Shown: positions 43,582 through 53,628 of the stretch, piece after piece | Layout: each line of letters opens with the position of its first letter | How positions within the stretch are numbered: position 1 is the first letter of the stretch | Assembly (NCBI GenBank): GCA_018335755.1 | Contig: JAGXRK010000045.1 | Span: 1-64,000 of the forward strand | DNA: 64,000 nucleotides | Direction: 5' to 3' | Origin: Ignavibacterium sp. | GTDB taxonomy: Bacteria > Bacteroidota > Ignavibacteria > Ignavibacteriales > Ignavibacteriaceae | Notes under the pieces: generated by a model | The model's database searches: none | What the model was told of the DNA's origin: nothing | Seen by the model: the letters and a program-made list of their open reading frames with translations, nothing else | Program-made: the position numbers and the translations under genes

Positions 43582-44664
43582 TTAGAATTGAGAGGTTGGA
43601 TCGATCAAAAGTATTAAATTTTGCCCGATTTCATAGTTTTCCAGTATTCCCCGGAATTTATCTTCAGACGGACCATAAGATAAAACAGGCACAAATCCGG
43701 CTGTATGACTCTTACTTACAAATCCCAGTTTTTGATTTTTGCCATCCAGATTGCCACCGGTGATTGCCATTCCACCTGTTTCATGATCTGCAGTTATGAC
43801 TATTAGAGTATTGCCATCTTCGTGTGCAAAATTTAGGGCCTCAGTAATTGCATAATTGAAATCTCGCATTTCGGAAAGGAGATAATCCTGTTTATTTTCG
43901 TGTCCAGCCCAATCAATTTGAGAGCCTTCAACCATTAATACAAATCCATTTTCATTAGATTTCAAGTTATCAATTGCAGCTTTAGTGAAATCTCCAAGAG
44001 TATTAATCCTTTCGGATGCAGGTTTTAGTCCATTCTTTTCCATCAGGCACAAAACTTTATCTGCATCAACAATAGTTTTATAATCAAAACTGTTTAACCA
44101 TTTATAGCTTTTATTTTCCATTTTGTGGATTACATTGATGTCATCTTTTCTGCTTCCGCCTATAATATCAGAAAGGAAAAATTGAGTACCGCCGCCGATT
44201 ATAACATCAACATCACTTTCTGCTAATTGAAAGGCAATATCAGTTTCGCGCCCTCTGTTATCTGTATGCGCATAAAAAGCAGCCGGTGTAGCATGGGTTA
44301 CAGAACTTGTAGATACTATTCCAACCGACTTTCCTTTTTCTTTAGCAAACTGAAACAATGTTTTTAATCTATTACCCGCTGAGTCAATTGAGATATATCG
44401 ATTAACAGTTCTATGACCAGTTGCCAGTACTGTTGCAGCAGCACCGGAATCTGTTATTAGACGGTCTGATGATGTTGTGTTTACCAAACCAATCGATTTA
44501 AAGTTACGATAAGGATTGTTCTCATCATCAAAGAATGAGGCGGCAACATAGTTGACGCCCATTCCATCACCGATAAGAAAAATGATATTCTTAGGTAAGT
44601 TCTGTCCTACCAGAATAAAATTATTAAGTGATAAAAATAGAAGTATCAGTAACCGAAGTATCAA
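43582..44664 (-). CDS. alkaline phosphatase
   Basis: An exported PhoA-type phosphomonoesterase of 360 residues. After a signal peptide (about 1-20) the metal/nucleophile motifs follow: FLIGDGMGVNYV (first Asp), DSGAAATVLATG with nucleophile Ser73, THATPAAFYAHTDNRG, VEGSQIDWAGHEN and ADHETGGMA with metal-binding Asp/His, and the closing SHTAGFVPV. It scavenges phosphate from organic esters in the periplasm. Its ATG overlaps the ilvE stop by 4 bases, an odd partner for a phosphatase. No Pho-box-like sequence is apparent because its upstream region lies inside ilvE. Confidence 0.9.
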   Translation of the reverse strand: MILRLLILLFLSLNNFILVGQNLPKNIIFLIGDGMGVNYVAASFFDDENNPYRNFKSIGLVNTTSSDRLITDSGAAATVLATGHRTVNRYISIDSAGNRLKTLFQFAKEKGKSVGIVSTSSVTHATPAAFYAHTDNRGRETDIAFQLAESDVDVIIGGGTQFFLSDIIGGSRKDDINVIHKMENKSYKWLNSFDYKTIVDADKVLCLMEKNGLKPASERINTLGDFTKAAIDNLKSNENGFVLMVEGSQIDWAGHENKQDYLLSEMRDFNYAITEALNFAHEDGNTLIVITADHETGGMAITGGNLDGKNQKLGFVSKSHTAGFVPVLSYGPSEDKFRGILENYEIGQNLILLIDPTSQF

Positions 44665-45749
44665 CTGACTTCAATTCCTTTTTTATCAACGTTAAATATC
44701 CAGTTATGTGTATCTTCTTTTTCGCCGTAATGAATTGAAGTAAGTTCATTGAACAGTTTAACATCAAGTTCACCTGGTTCACCATTATTAAAGGTCATAC
44801 TTTTCTCCTTATAAGTTAACCAGCCGATAGAAGATATAATAGCAGCCGTACCTGATCCAAATAAACCAAGCAGATTACCAGTTTCATATTCGCTTATAAT
44901 TTCGTCAATTGAAATTTCCCGTTCTGTTACTTTCATCCCCCATTCTTTCAATATTTGAATTACTGATCTTCTTGTAACACCAGGCAAGATAGATCCATTA
45001 AGTTTTGGAGTAACAACCTCATCTTTAAAGTTGATAAAAATATTCATTGTGCCGACTTCTTCAACATACTTCTGATGCACGCCATCCAGCCATAGAACCT
45101 GTGTAAATCCTTTTTTCATCGCCTCTTCAGTTGCAAGAAGACTTGCAGCATAATTTGCTGCTGTTTTACATTCACCAAGCCCTTTTCTTACCGCCCTTAC
45201 ATAATCATCCTGTACAAGAATTTTAACCGGTTTAAATCCTTCAGGGTAGTAAGCACCAACCGGTGAGAGTAAAATTACTAATCTATAATCTCTGGAAGGT
45301 CTAACGCCAAGAGCGGGATCGAGGCCATACATAAAAGGTCTGATATAAAGAGACTCACCTCTTTTAGTGGGAATCCAGTCACTATCAATCCTGACCAATT
45401 CGGTTAATGCCTCAAGAACAAATTTCACGTCAACCTGCGGCATACAAATTCTTTTCGCTGAATTATTCAATCTTTCAATGTGGGTTTCCGGTCGAAATAT
45501 TATAATTTCATTTTTAACAGTTTTAAATGCTTTTAAGCCTTCAAAAATTGTTTGACCGTAATGAATAAAAGAAGATGCAGGGTGTGTCATTAAATTATCA
45601 ACCGGCAGAATCTGAGGACTGTACCAACCTTTTGATGGGCTATAATCCATCTGGAACATATGATCAGAAAATATTTGACCGAAGCCAAGCTTTTCAGGTA
45701 AAACTACTTTTTCAGTTCTCTCTTTTATAAGATATTTTGTTTTTTCCAT
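44661..45749 (-). CDS. ilvE: branched-chain amino acid aminotransferase
   Basis: A class IV PLP aminotransferase that performs the last step of Val, Leu and Ile synthesis and the first of their breakdown. At 362 residues it is the longer, type II (eukaryote-like) BCAT. It shows FIHYGQTIFEGLKAFK, RPETHIERLNNSAKR, YIRPFMYGLDPALGV and the PLP-lysine Lys195 in LGECKTAANYAAS. It also has the substrate loop EEVGTMNIF and LNGSILPGVTRRSVI. It is followed by the alkaline phosphatase with a 4-base overlap. Confidence 0.93.
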   Translation of the reverse strand: MEKTKYLIKERTEKVVLPEKLGFGQIFSDHMFQMDYSPSKGWYSPQILPVDNLMTHPASSFIHYGQTIFEGLKAFKTVKNEIIIFRPETHIERLNNSAKRICMPQVDVKFVLEALTELVRIDSDWIPTKRGESLYIRPFMYGLDPALGVRPSRDYRLVILLSPVGAYYPEGFKPVKILVQDDYVRAVRKGLGECKTAANYAASLLATEEAMKKGFTQVLWLDGVHQKYVEEVGTMNIFINFKDEVVTPKLNGSILPGVTRRSVIQILKEWGMKVTEREISIDEIISEYETGNLLGLFGSGTAAIISSIGWLTYKEKSMTFNNGEPGELDVKLFNELTSIHYGEKEDTHNWIFNVDKKGIEVS

Positions 45750-45873
45750 AACTGAAGCCCTTAATTATAATTTAAGATGTTCCATATTTAATGAAAATCG
45801 CAACAAATTTAAAGTTAATTGACTATCAATCAGTTGCTAACGGGCAATTACAATTTTAAATATTGAGATGTTT

Positions 45874-46650
45874 CTACATACCAAAAAGAAAAATCCAGAG
45901 CAGATAATCAAGAATAAGAATAAGCGCAGCAGATAACACAAAAGAACGAATTGTGGCAAGTCCGACCCCTTCAGCACCACCTTGAGTTCTGAAACCAATA
46001 TGGCAGCCAAGAAGAGCAGTTACTCCGCCAAAAAAAACAGTTTTTACCAAACCTGCTATCAAATCAGAAAAGACAAAAAACCTCTTTACAGAATTAAAAA
46101 AAACTGAAAATGATACGCCCAGAAAATAATCCGATACAATGTAGGCGCCCAGGACAGCAATGACGTTAGCAAATATTACAAGTATAGGCATCATAATAAT
46201 AGCGGCCAGAAATCTTGGCATTGCTAGATATCTAACAGGACTGATTGCCATAGTTTCAAGAGCATCAATTTGTTCCGTTACTTTCATTGTACCAAGTTCT
46301 GCAGCAATTGATGCACCAACCCGACCAGCTATAACAATTCCAGTTAATACCGGACCAAGCTCTGTAATTATTGCTCTGCTGGTAGCACCGCCGAGAAACG
46401 AAAGAGGCGCTATACCTTTAAGCTGATAGGCGGCCTGCCACGCAGCAACGGCTCCGGTAAATACAGCTATTATAAGAACCAATGGAAGTGAGTTAACTCC
46501 AATGTGTTCCATTTGAAAAAGTATCAGCCTTCTGCTTCGCGGAATTTGAGTGAAATTTTTTATGATTCCAAAAAATAAATTTGAAACCTGTCCAAACTCC
46601 CGGAAAAATTCTAACGTACCTTTTCCTAATTTTTGTAATATTCTTATCAA
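45874..46650 (-). CDS. mlaE: MlaE-type ABC transporter permease
   Basis: A 258-residue inner-membrane permease of the MCE/Mla lipid transport systems, which move phospholipids between the membranes. It has five to six membrane helices and the conserved GVNSLPLVLIIAVFTGAVAAWQAAYQL. It also carries ITELGPVLTGIVIAGRVGASIAAELGTM, followed directly by KVTEQIDALE, the diagnostic coupling region. The ATPase (MlaF) and MCE (MlaD) genes do not lie next to it within the window. On the high-coordinate side a divergent kinase follows, so the partners are elsewhere. Confidence 0.9.
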   Translation of the reverse strand: MIRILQKLGKGTLEFFREFGQVSNLFFGIIKNFTQIPRSRRLILFQMEHIGVNSLPLVLIIAVFTGAVAAWQAAYQLKGIAPLSFLGGATSRAIITELGPVLTGIVIAGRVGASIAAELGTMKVTEQIDALETMAISPVRYLAMPRFLAAIIMMPILVIFANVIAVLGAYIVSDYFLGVSFSVFFNSVKRFFVFSDLIAGLVKTVFFGGVTALLGCHIGFRTQGGAEGVGLATIRSFVLSAALILILDYLLWIFLFGM

Positions 46651-46726
46651 ATGTTAACCACTCTAATTTCTAATTCAAATTTAATCATTTTGATTTAAAT
46701 AAGACTGAGATGAAATTAATTACTTC

Positions 46727-46743
46727 ATATGGTCAAACCATAT
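46727..46743. promoter_or_regulatory. inverted repeat in the mlaE-kinase divergent region
   Basis: A 7+7 inverted repeat (ATATGGT-CAA-ACCATAT) lies in the 259-base gap between mlaE (-) and the hybrid kinase (+). Its size suits a dimeric repressor or activator site for either gene. No other copy was noticed in the window, and no gene is visible in the gap. Confidence 0.35.
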
Positions 46744-46909
46744 TAATTTCGTTTGATAAACTGGAACTTATATTTCAAAACGAGACAAAATGCTCATTTG
46801 GTTTGAATTTGAGATAAATACTAAATTTTATGGCCAAATGTCCACCTTTAATTAGTCCACTTACGGCTTAAAAACGCAGTTTATTCTTTTAATTTTAATA
46901 GCATTATAA

Positions 46910-49900
46910 TTGATATATCCCCATGCCATATGGATAAATAAATTGATTACACTTGCTGAAAATTTAAATAAAACCCGGGAGGATATACTTAATAACCTTC
47001 CTATCGGTATTATTCTGTTCGACAAGAACGGAATAATTCAGTTTGCTAATACTGCTATTCGCAAATTAGAAATTCTTTATCCAACCCTTTTTTCGGCTTC
47101 GCTATTTGGGAAAAATATTTTTACTGAAAATATTATAATAGAAAGACCATTAACTGAACAACTGAGAGATCTGAAAAGGGGTTATCCATTTGAAATTGAA
47201 ATAGAAGAGCTAACTCTCCCCGGCAAAGCTAATATCAAATTAATTGTTAAAGGGACTCCCCTTATTGAAGATGAAAACTTTTCAGGTGGAGCTTTGATTA
47301 TTGAAGATCTGAAGATCATCAGCAAAACCCAGAAACAATTTGCGCTCAGAAGTGATTTACTTGAAAAAGCAACTGGGTTTATTACAGATCTGCTTATTGT
47401 AATAGATCCAAATCTGATAATTCAATACATTACCGGTGATACCACTTTAATTGTTGAAGGCGCCATTTCTTATTTGAATCACTCTCTTCTTTCATTTATT
47501 GATGACGAGTCCCGAACTGATTTAGATCATCTGATATCCGAAGTAAAAAGCAGCAAAAAAAACTTAAGTTCGAAAATAACATTAACAATAAACGAAAATA
47601 AAAAGTTAGCAAAGCTAAAGCTCGTTCCGCAACTTGATAGCAAAAACCAAATAACTTTTATCTTTATCTTTTTTGAAGATGTTACTACAATTGAATCCGA
47701 AATTGACGGGATAAAGAAAAACATACTTCAGTCAGAATGCTACTCAAAAGCAAACCAAGCCGCTGGCAATGCACTTTTTTCACTGGATGCCGAAAATATT
47801 GTTAAACGGTGGGATACTAATTGTGAATTGATTTTTGGTTACAGTGCAGGAGCAGTTAAAAGTAAATTTATCGGCAATTTTATCGATGAACTGGGAGATA
47901 GCAGATTATCCGATATTAAGAACTCCTTGAATGACAATTCCTCGGTCAGGCTGGTCATTAATCATAAGCATGGTGATAATAAATTTGTTGAATGCTTTTT
48001 TACATTAAGCAGTTCGGATGAAGACCGTCTGCTGGTGCTATGCAAAGATGTTACTGTACAGATTCAAAATGAAAAAGAACTTAATAAAAGTATAAAAAAC
48101 TTTTCGATGCTTCTTACAGAAGCGGATTTTTTAGTTTGTAAAACTAATGAAACCGGAAATTTTATTTATGCCAATAAAAACTTCTGCAAAACCTTCAATT
48201 ACACACACGAAGAATTAAAGCATAAAAGAATTTACGATCTTATTGATCAAAGCTATTTTGAAGATAATATTATTGATTTGCGTTCCGCAGAAAAAACATC
48301 TCCTTTAAAGACTGAATTGCCTTTTAAAACATCAGAGGGAGAGTTAATTAATTTTTCCTTAACCGTTATACCTGAATTTGATAACGATGGAACTGTTCAA
48401 TATGACTGCTTTCTGAGAAGTATTGATGAACAAATAGAAAAAGAAAAGGAAGTAAAATTATTCCTATCAATACTATCTGCATCAAATGATGGTATATCTA
48501 CCTGCCAAAACGGTAAAATTGTTTTTGCAAACAGGGCATTCGCAAATATTTTCAATTATAAATCCGAAGAAGAATTAACAAGAAAAGATGTACTTGATCT
48601 TGTCTCCGAAGAAGATACTTTAAAAGTTGCAGAGTACTTCCGTTTGATTGAAAGAAGTAAAGAAAATGTACCTTACAGATTCAATTTCCTGGGCAGAAAA
48701 ACAGACGGTTCACTTTTTCATGCTGAAATTTCTGCCGGCACATTTTCTTTTGAAAATAAAACACATATTGTAATGGTTGTAAGAGATGTTTCAGAAATTA
48801 TACGTGCACAAAAAGCTATAAGAGAATCTGAAGAAAAATATAGAAATATAACAGAAAATATTGACGATTTTCTTTTTACTTTCGAAAGATTAAGAACCAG
48901 TTTACGACCCGTATTCTGTACAACTTCAGTGCAGAAAATTACAGGCTATACGCAGACAGATTTTCTTGCTGATGGTAAACTTTTCCTTAAGATAATACAT
49001 CCGGATGATTTCCAGGTATTCAAACCGAAGCTTATGAACCTGCTGAAAAGCAGAATTCAGAATTCAGGCGAGTTTGAATTCAGAATTATTAATAAACACG
49101 GGAATATAGTCTGGGTAAGGACAAAACTTAACCTTGTTAGAATCGGAGCAGGAAGAATTCAAAAAGTATTTGGACTTGTTAGTGATGTAACTTTCCGAAA
49201 ACGCGCAGAAGAAGAATTAAAAAAATCAACACAGAATCTTATCAAGCTAAATGAAACAAAAGACAGATTCATTTCAATAGTTTCTCACGATCTAAGAACA
49301 CCATTCAGTTCTATTCTCGGTTTCACTGATCTGCTTATTAATGATAAGGACCTTACTGAGGATGAGAAAAAACAGTACATTCTTTATATTCAGGAATCTT
49401 CACATTCAATGCTTGCATTAGTTAATTCATTGCTGGATTGGACACGCCTGCAAACAGGAAGAATTAAGTTCGAACCCCAAAAACTGGATGCGGTACAGAT
49501 CATTGAAGATTCGCAAAAAACTCTTTCCGGTATTTCTATGCAAAAAGGAATTGAAATAATAAATCTTACTAAAGGTGAAAAACTTGTTTTTGCTGATAAG
49601 AGTCTTCTAATCCAGGTATTTAACAACTTGGTCTCGAATGCAATAAAGTTCACTAACCGTGGTGGTAAGATTTACATTTCATCTTCTGCCTTCGAGAATC
49701 CGAGATTTATTGAGTTCTCAGTAAGAGATACCGGTGTTGGAATTAAAGAAGAAAACTTACAAAAACTTTTCAGCATTGAATCTAAATTCACCTCTGAAGG
49801 TACCGCTGGTGAAAAAGGAAGCGGCCTTGGACTTTCTCTTGTAAAAGAAATAATAGAGCTTCACGGAGGGAAAATTTCTGTTACAAGTAACTTTGGTGAA

Positions 49901-50320
49901 GGCACTGACTTCAGATTCACATTACCTATTGCCTCTGCTAAAATTCTTATTGTTGATGATAACAAAACTGACAGACTTCTTTACTCTAAAATACTTAAAA
50001 ATATTACTCCTGATTATGATGTTGAAATTGCTCCTAACGGCAAAGAAGCTCTTGAAAAAATTAAATTAACCCATCCCGCTTTAGTTATTACAGATCACTC
50101 TATGCCTGTTATGAATGGATATGAATTTGTTATTGAACTTCAAAAACTTGAAATGAAAGGCAAGCCCCCGGTAATTGTTCTTAGCAGCGATATTGACAGG
50201 GATGCAATTAACGATTACAACGAGGTTGGAATTGAATTTGTTTTTCATAAGCCTGTAAACCTTGGGCACTTTAAACAGGCGGTTGAAAAATCTTTAAGAA
50301 AAAGTTTTTCTGATAATTAA
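46910..50320 (+). CDS. soluble multi-PAS hybrid sensor histidine kinase
   Basis: A 1136-residue hybrid two-component kinase without membrane helices. About five or six PAS domains span residues 15-775, the last with a clear PAC motif (GEFEFRIINKHGNIVWVRTKLN). The HisKA phosphoacceptor is His793 in FISIVSHDLRTPF. The HATPase has the N box (NNLVSNAIKFT), DTGVGI and GSGLGLSLVKEI. A receiver domain follows, with IVDDNKTDR and phosphoacceptor Asp1062 in VITDHSMP. The start is a TTG directly after an in-frame stop at 46907; another TTG at 46943 is possible and no SD is visible. Signal and target are unknown; no response regulator gene lies beside it. Confidence 0.9.
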   Translation: MIYPHAIWINKLITLAENLNKTREDILNNLPIGIILFDKNGIIQFANTAIRKLEILYPTLFSASLFGKNIFTENIIIERPLTEQLRDLKRGYPFEIEIEELTLPGKANIKLIVKGTPLIEDENFSGGALIIEDLKIISKTQKQFALRSDLLEKATGFITDLLIVIDPNLIIQYITGDTTLIVEGAISYLNHSLLSFIDDESRTDLDHLISEVKSSKKNLSSKITLTINENKKLAKLKLVPQLDSKNQITFIFIFFEDVTTIESEIDGIKKNILQSECYSKANQAAGNALFSLDAENIVKRWDTNCELIFGYSAGAVKSKFIGNFIDELGDSRLSDIKNSLNDNSSVRLVINHKHGDNKFVECFFTLSSSDEDRLLVLCKDVTVQIQNEKELNKSIKNFSMLLTEADFLVCKTNETGNFIYANKNFCKTFNYTHEELKHKRIYDLIDQSYFEDNIIDLRSAEKTSPLKTELPFKTSEGELINFSLTVIPEFDNDGTVQYDCFLRSIDEQIEKEKEVKLFLSILSASNDGISTCQNGKIVFANRAFANIFNYKSEEELTRKDVLDLVSEEDTLKVAEYFRLIERSKENVPYRFNFLGRKTDGSLFHAEISAGTFSFENKTHIVMVVRDVSEIIRAQKAIRESEEKYRNITENIDDFLFTFERLRTSLRPVFCTTSVQKITGYTQTDFLADGKLFLKIIHPDDFQVFKPKLMNLLKSRIQNSGEFEFRIINKHGNIVWVRTKLNLVRIGAGRIQKVFGLVSDVTFRKRAEEELKKSTQNLIKLNETKDRFISIVSHDLRTPFSSILGFTDLLINDKDLTEDEKKQYILYIQESSHSMLALVNSLLDWTRLQTGRIKFEPQKLDAVQIIEDSQKTLSGISMQKGIEIINLTKGEKLVFADKSLLIQVFNNLVSNAIKFTNRGGKIYISSSAFENPRFIEFSVRDTGVGIKEENLQKLFSIESKFTSEGTAGEKGSGLGLSLVKEIIELHGGKISVTSNFGEGTDFRFTLPIASAKILIVDDNKTDRLLYSKILKNITPDYDVEIAPNGKEALEKIKLTHPALVITDHSMPVMNGYEFVIELQKLEMKGKPPVIVLSSDIDRDAINDYNEVGIEFVFHKPVNLGHFKQAVEKSLRKSFSDN

Positions 50321-51072
50321 TTCCTCCTGTACAAGTACCAGTCCTTAACTATCTCTTCAACCAAAATAAAATCTCCCGGGTTCATCGGAGGTAATTTTGT
50401 TTTATCTGTGCAGTAAATGTATCCTGCTTCTAAATAATTTATTTCCATTATACTGAAATAAACACATTCGGCAAGTTGATCAGGTTTAAAGACTGATGAC
50501 AGATAGAGTTTCTGAAGCATGGGTTTTATTTCTTCATCAGGTTTGTTTAAAAATCTGGCAAGAATATCTTTTAATTCATTAAAGTTCAGTTTAAGATGCT
50601 CTTTTAAATTTTCATCAGTGCCTGTTAATAAACGGATAGAATGTGCAATCCATTTTTCTGAAGCAGTCAGATTTTTATCATTAAGTATTGAATCTGCAAG
50701 CTGATGATAATAAATCGGAATTATGAAAGTGCGTATTGCAGAAATCTTCCAGCCATCCTCATTTTTCAAATAACAATAAAAATCCTTTTGGTCACTTTCA
50801 GTGCTGATGTTTACAGAAAAGACAGTTTCTAGATTTCTTTTATTGATTTCACTTAACTTAACCTTAGCTTGTCCACGCAGCTCTTCACCAATGGTTGGAT
50901 ATTGCAACTGCTGAGTCATTTCATCCGTAAAGTATTTTTCCTTATCAGGAAAATTTGCTGCAGAAAAGAACTGATTAACCAGCCACCCAGGACTTCCCGA
51001 CTGATATATTGTTTGTGCTGTTGCAGCAATGGATAAAAACCATAGAATCAAATAAAAGTAAGGTATATTCAT
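50317..51072 (-). CDS. exported protein of unknown function
   Basis: A 251-residue protein with a signal peptide (MNIPYFYLILWFLSIAATAQ). The frame extends to 51108 but the ATG at 51072 places the signal at the true N-terminus. The mature part is mixed alpha/beta without a motif I recognise. Its first half (LVNQFFSAANFPDKEKYF, then a KVKLSEINKRNLETVFSVNIS segment) could be a small NTF2-like domain by its pattern of helix, helix, strands, but this is weak. The last four bases overlap the convergent kinase gene (stop codons interlocked). It follows the GH13 gene by 62 bases. Confidence 0.65.
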   Translation of the reverse strand: MNIPYFYLILWFLSIAATAQTIYQSGSPGWLVNQFFSAANFPDKEKYFTDEMTQQLQYPTIGEELRGQAKVKLSEINKRNLETVFSVNISTESDQKDFYCYLKNEDGWKISAIRTFIIPIYYHQLADSILNDKNLTASEKWIAHSIRLLTGTDENLKEHLKLNFNELKDILARFLNKPDEEIKPMLQKLYLSSVFKPDQLAECVYFSIMEINYLEAGYIYCTDKTKLPPMNPGDFILVEEIVKDWYLYRRN

Positions 51073-51133
51073 ACAAGTGTGAATTTTAATTAGAAAAAAA
51101 ATTACCACTAAATCTTAAAAACACTAAAAATAA

Positions 51134-53227
51134 CTATCTCTTCTTCAGCACATAACCCGATGAGGGTTTCACAATAAGATTCGTTTTCACTGTACCAAGA
51201 GTTTTAGTTCCCGCTTTCTCAGGACTAACAAGTATATCCCATTCGCCATCAGGAAGCATGAATTCTTCATCCATGCCGCGATCAGCATTCTTCAATACGA
51301 TGAATGATTCATTTTTGAAACTAACTGCATAGCCGATTGCGAAAGGATTATCAATAATATTATAAAATTTTACATCCTCGTGTCTTGCCCGGCGGAATGT
51401 TTCAAAAACTTTTCTTAGTTCAATCAACCCTTTATAATAATCTAAAAGCTCACTGTTCAATTCTGCGTGATTGTAATTGATATAATTTACCTCATTATCT
51501 TTGTCGTAAGAATTATGATCAAGCATTCCTTTATGAGGATCATCAACTTTAACATTATGCGGAATAACTTTGCTGCGTGCAAATTCCTGACCGCTGTGTA
51601 TCATTGTTATTCCTCTGGAAGTAAACAGAAACAGAGCACCGAGTTTATTTAATGCAAGTTGAGTTGCAGATAGTTTTGCATTCTTGTCAACATCCTTTAT
51701 TACTTCGTCCGGTTTTACATCGCCAAGCCCGATTCTTATAAAATCACCAAGTGTATAACCATCGTGCGATTCAAGGTAATTAACAGCGTGATCAGGTTTC
51801 TGAAATAATCCGTACTGATCTCTGACCAAAGTTCCATTCACATAGCTTTTAATTCTTTGAGGCGAATTATTTCCGTACCATTTCCCAAAAATCCAGCCGT
51901 GACCATTAACGGGGTTTTCACCTTTTATTCCGTTTCTAATCTGATCATTCCACGAGCCCCAGCCGCGCAAAGAAAATCCGGCCGGATCATATCCTCCGCC
52001 CCAGGGTTCACAAACAAATACAGCATCGGGATTAATTTTCTTTGCTTCGTAAATAATTGTTTCAATAGTCTCCCAATCGATCAGTTTTCCAAGATCAAAC
52101 CGGAAACCGTCAATGTGATATTCTTTCATCCAGTAAAGCACACTTTCCACAATTAATCTTCGCATCATAGGCCGTTCAGTTCGGATATCATTACCGCAGA
52201 AACTTTCAGCAATAAAATTGCCATTCTCATCCAATCTGAAATAGTATTCTTTATCAATCTCCTTAAGATTTCCAAATTCGTATTCAGATAAATGATTATA
52301 AACAACATCCATTATAACAGCAATGCCCTCTTTGTGGAAAGCTTTAACCATATCTTTAAATTCGTTAATAGACCTTGCATCTGTTCCATTCCATTCATTC
52401 CATTTAATTTCACGCACGTTTTCACTGTAGTAGGATTCAGGCGCAAAGAATGCAGCAGTCATATATCCCCAGTGATTTCGTTCATAAGGATTCCAGGTAT
52501 TCAATTTTCCTTTCATTTCTTTTTTGAAAGGGACTTCAATATTGGCAAATTCCTGTGCAGGTAAAAGTTCAACTGCATTTACTCCAAGGGATTTGATATA
52601 ATCAATTCCGCCGCGTTTTCCTTTTTCGATCAGCCCTTTATATGTACCCCTTTCAGTAACACCCGATGATATGTGTTCTGTCATATCGCGGATATGCATT
52701 TCGTAAATGATAAGGTCACGCCAATCCATTTGAATCCATTCATCGCCCTCCCAATCATAATTACCTTCTTTAACAACTATACTTTTTCTGGGAGTAAAAT
52801 AGTCATTAAAACTTGCAACCGCTTTTGCATATGGATCAATGCATAGGACTGAAGCTTTACCTTTGTGCTTTACATTAAAGCCATAAAATTTGCCATACAA
52901 CTCACCTTCAAGTTCGGTTTCCCAGACCGAATCCTCATCTCTAGTCATCTCATATTCTTTACCTTTTTCATCATCTGCTTTATTGAAGATTACCAGAGTC
53001 ACTTTTTCAGCATTGGGTGTGAATAACCTGAAAAGTGTTTTTCCATTTTCAACAAAAGAGCCAAGCTTTTTATCTGAATAATACTTATCAAGCTCAGCCT
53101 GTCTCTTTAAAAAACTTTTTTTCTTTTCTGATAATTGAGTTTTTGTTTTGTCACTTATGTACAATGTGCTACCTGTAATTGTGAATAATAAAATTACTAT
53201 TAAAGATATTTTATAAAATGATTTCAT
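51134..53227 (-). CDS. secreted GH13 glycan-debranching enzyme (pullulanase/isoamylase-like)
   Basis: A 697-residue alpha-glucan enzyme with an N-terminal hydrophobic signal/anchor (about 6-25), a CBM48-like domain (about 55-140, FRLFTPNAEKVTLVIFN) and a GH13 catalytic barrel. Catalytic residues in order: Asp378 in FRFDLG (nucleophile), Glu407 in VCEPWGG (acid/base), and Asp489 in LESHDGYT. AVIMDVVYNH marks strand beta-3 of the barrel. It would hydrolyse alpha-1,6 branches of starch or glycogen outside the cytoplasm. The motif HWGYMTAAFFAPES replaces the NWGYDP of typical pullulanases, which puts it in a divergent subgroup. No SusC/SusD genes are nearby. Confidence 0.88.
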   Translation of the reverse strand: MKSFYKISLIVILLFTITGSTLYISDKTKTQLSEKKKSFLKRQAELDKYYSDKKLGSFVENGKTLFRLFTPNAEKVTLVIFNKADDEKGKEYEMTRDEDSVWETELEGELYGKFYGFNVKHKGKASVLCIDPYAKAVASFNDYFTPRKSIVVKEGNYDWEGDEWIQMDWRDLIIYEMHIRDMTEHISSGVTERGTYKGLIEKGKRGGIDYIKSLGVNAVELLPAQEFANIEVPFKKEMKGKLNTWNPYERNHWGYMTAAFFAPESYYSENVREIKWNEWNGTDARSINEFKDMVKAFHKEGIAVIMDVVYNHLSEYEFGNLKEIDKEYYFRLDENGNFIAESFCGNDIRTERPMMRRLIVESVLYWMKEYHIDGFRFDLGKLIDWETIETIIYEAKKINPDAVFVCEPWGGGYDPAGFSLRGWGSWNDQIRNGIKGENPVNGHGWIFGKWYGNNSPQRIKSYVNGTLVRDQYGLFQKPDHAVNYLESHDGYTLGDFIRIGLGDVKPDEVIKDVDKNAKLSATQLALNKLGALFLFTSRGITMIHSGQEFARSKVIPHNVKVDDPHKGMLDHNSYDKDNEVNYINYNHAELNSELLDYYKGLIELRKVFETFRRARHEDVKFYNIIDNPFAIGYAVSFKNESFIVLKNADRGMDEEFMLPDGEWDILVSPEKAGTKTLGTVKTNLIVKPSSGYVLKKR

Positions 53228-53286
53228 AATTCATACCATTGATTAAATAAACGGAATAAACAGATTGAACCCTGCCAGATAATGTT

Positions 53287-53628
53287 TTACAAACTTACTT
53301 CCTCTGCATAAAACTCGCCGTCAACAACGGGAGTTACACAAACAATCGGATTTTCCGGGACACCAAATCTTTCAAATATCTCTTCAAACAACTGAAACTG
53401 CATTCCTCTTTTTTCCAGTTTGTGAAACTTTTTATAACTCATAAATTTTCCAAATTTGTCGGTAGGTGCATCAAATCTATAAGCTTTTTCAAAATCTTCC
53501 CGTACACGGCTTTTAAGAAACTTAATTTTATTATCATCGCCGCCTTCTAGTTCATAAGAGATAGCACGGAATTCTATTACCACATCGTTAACAATAATAA
53601 GATAAATATTAAGTATTATTTCGTTCAT
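53287..53628 (-). CDS. small protein of unknown function, overlapped with the 7-helix membrane gene
   Basis: A 113-residue protein not recognised. The frame extends to 53658, but the ATG at 53628 is chosen because it lies 20 bases inside the end of the preceding gene with an A/G-rich AAGAAAAAAGA run before it, a typical coupled start. It begins with a beta hairpin (IILNIYLIIVNDVVIEFRAISYEL). A basic helical middle follows (SYKKFHKLEKRGMQFQLFEE), then a proline-rich end. No signal peptide or cysteine cluster. Confidence 0.6.
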   Translation of the reverse strand: MNEIILNIYLIIVNDVVIEFRAISYELEGGDDNKIKFLKSRVREDFEKAYRFDAPTDKFGKFMSYKKFHKLEKRGMQFQLFEEIFERFGVPENPIVCVTPVVDGEFYAEEVSL

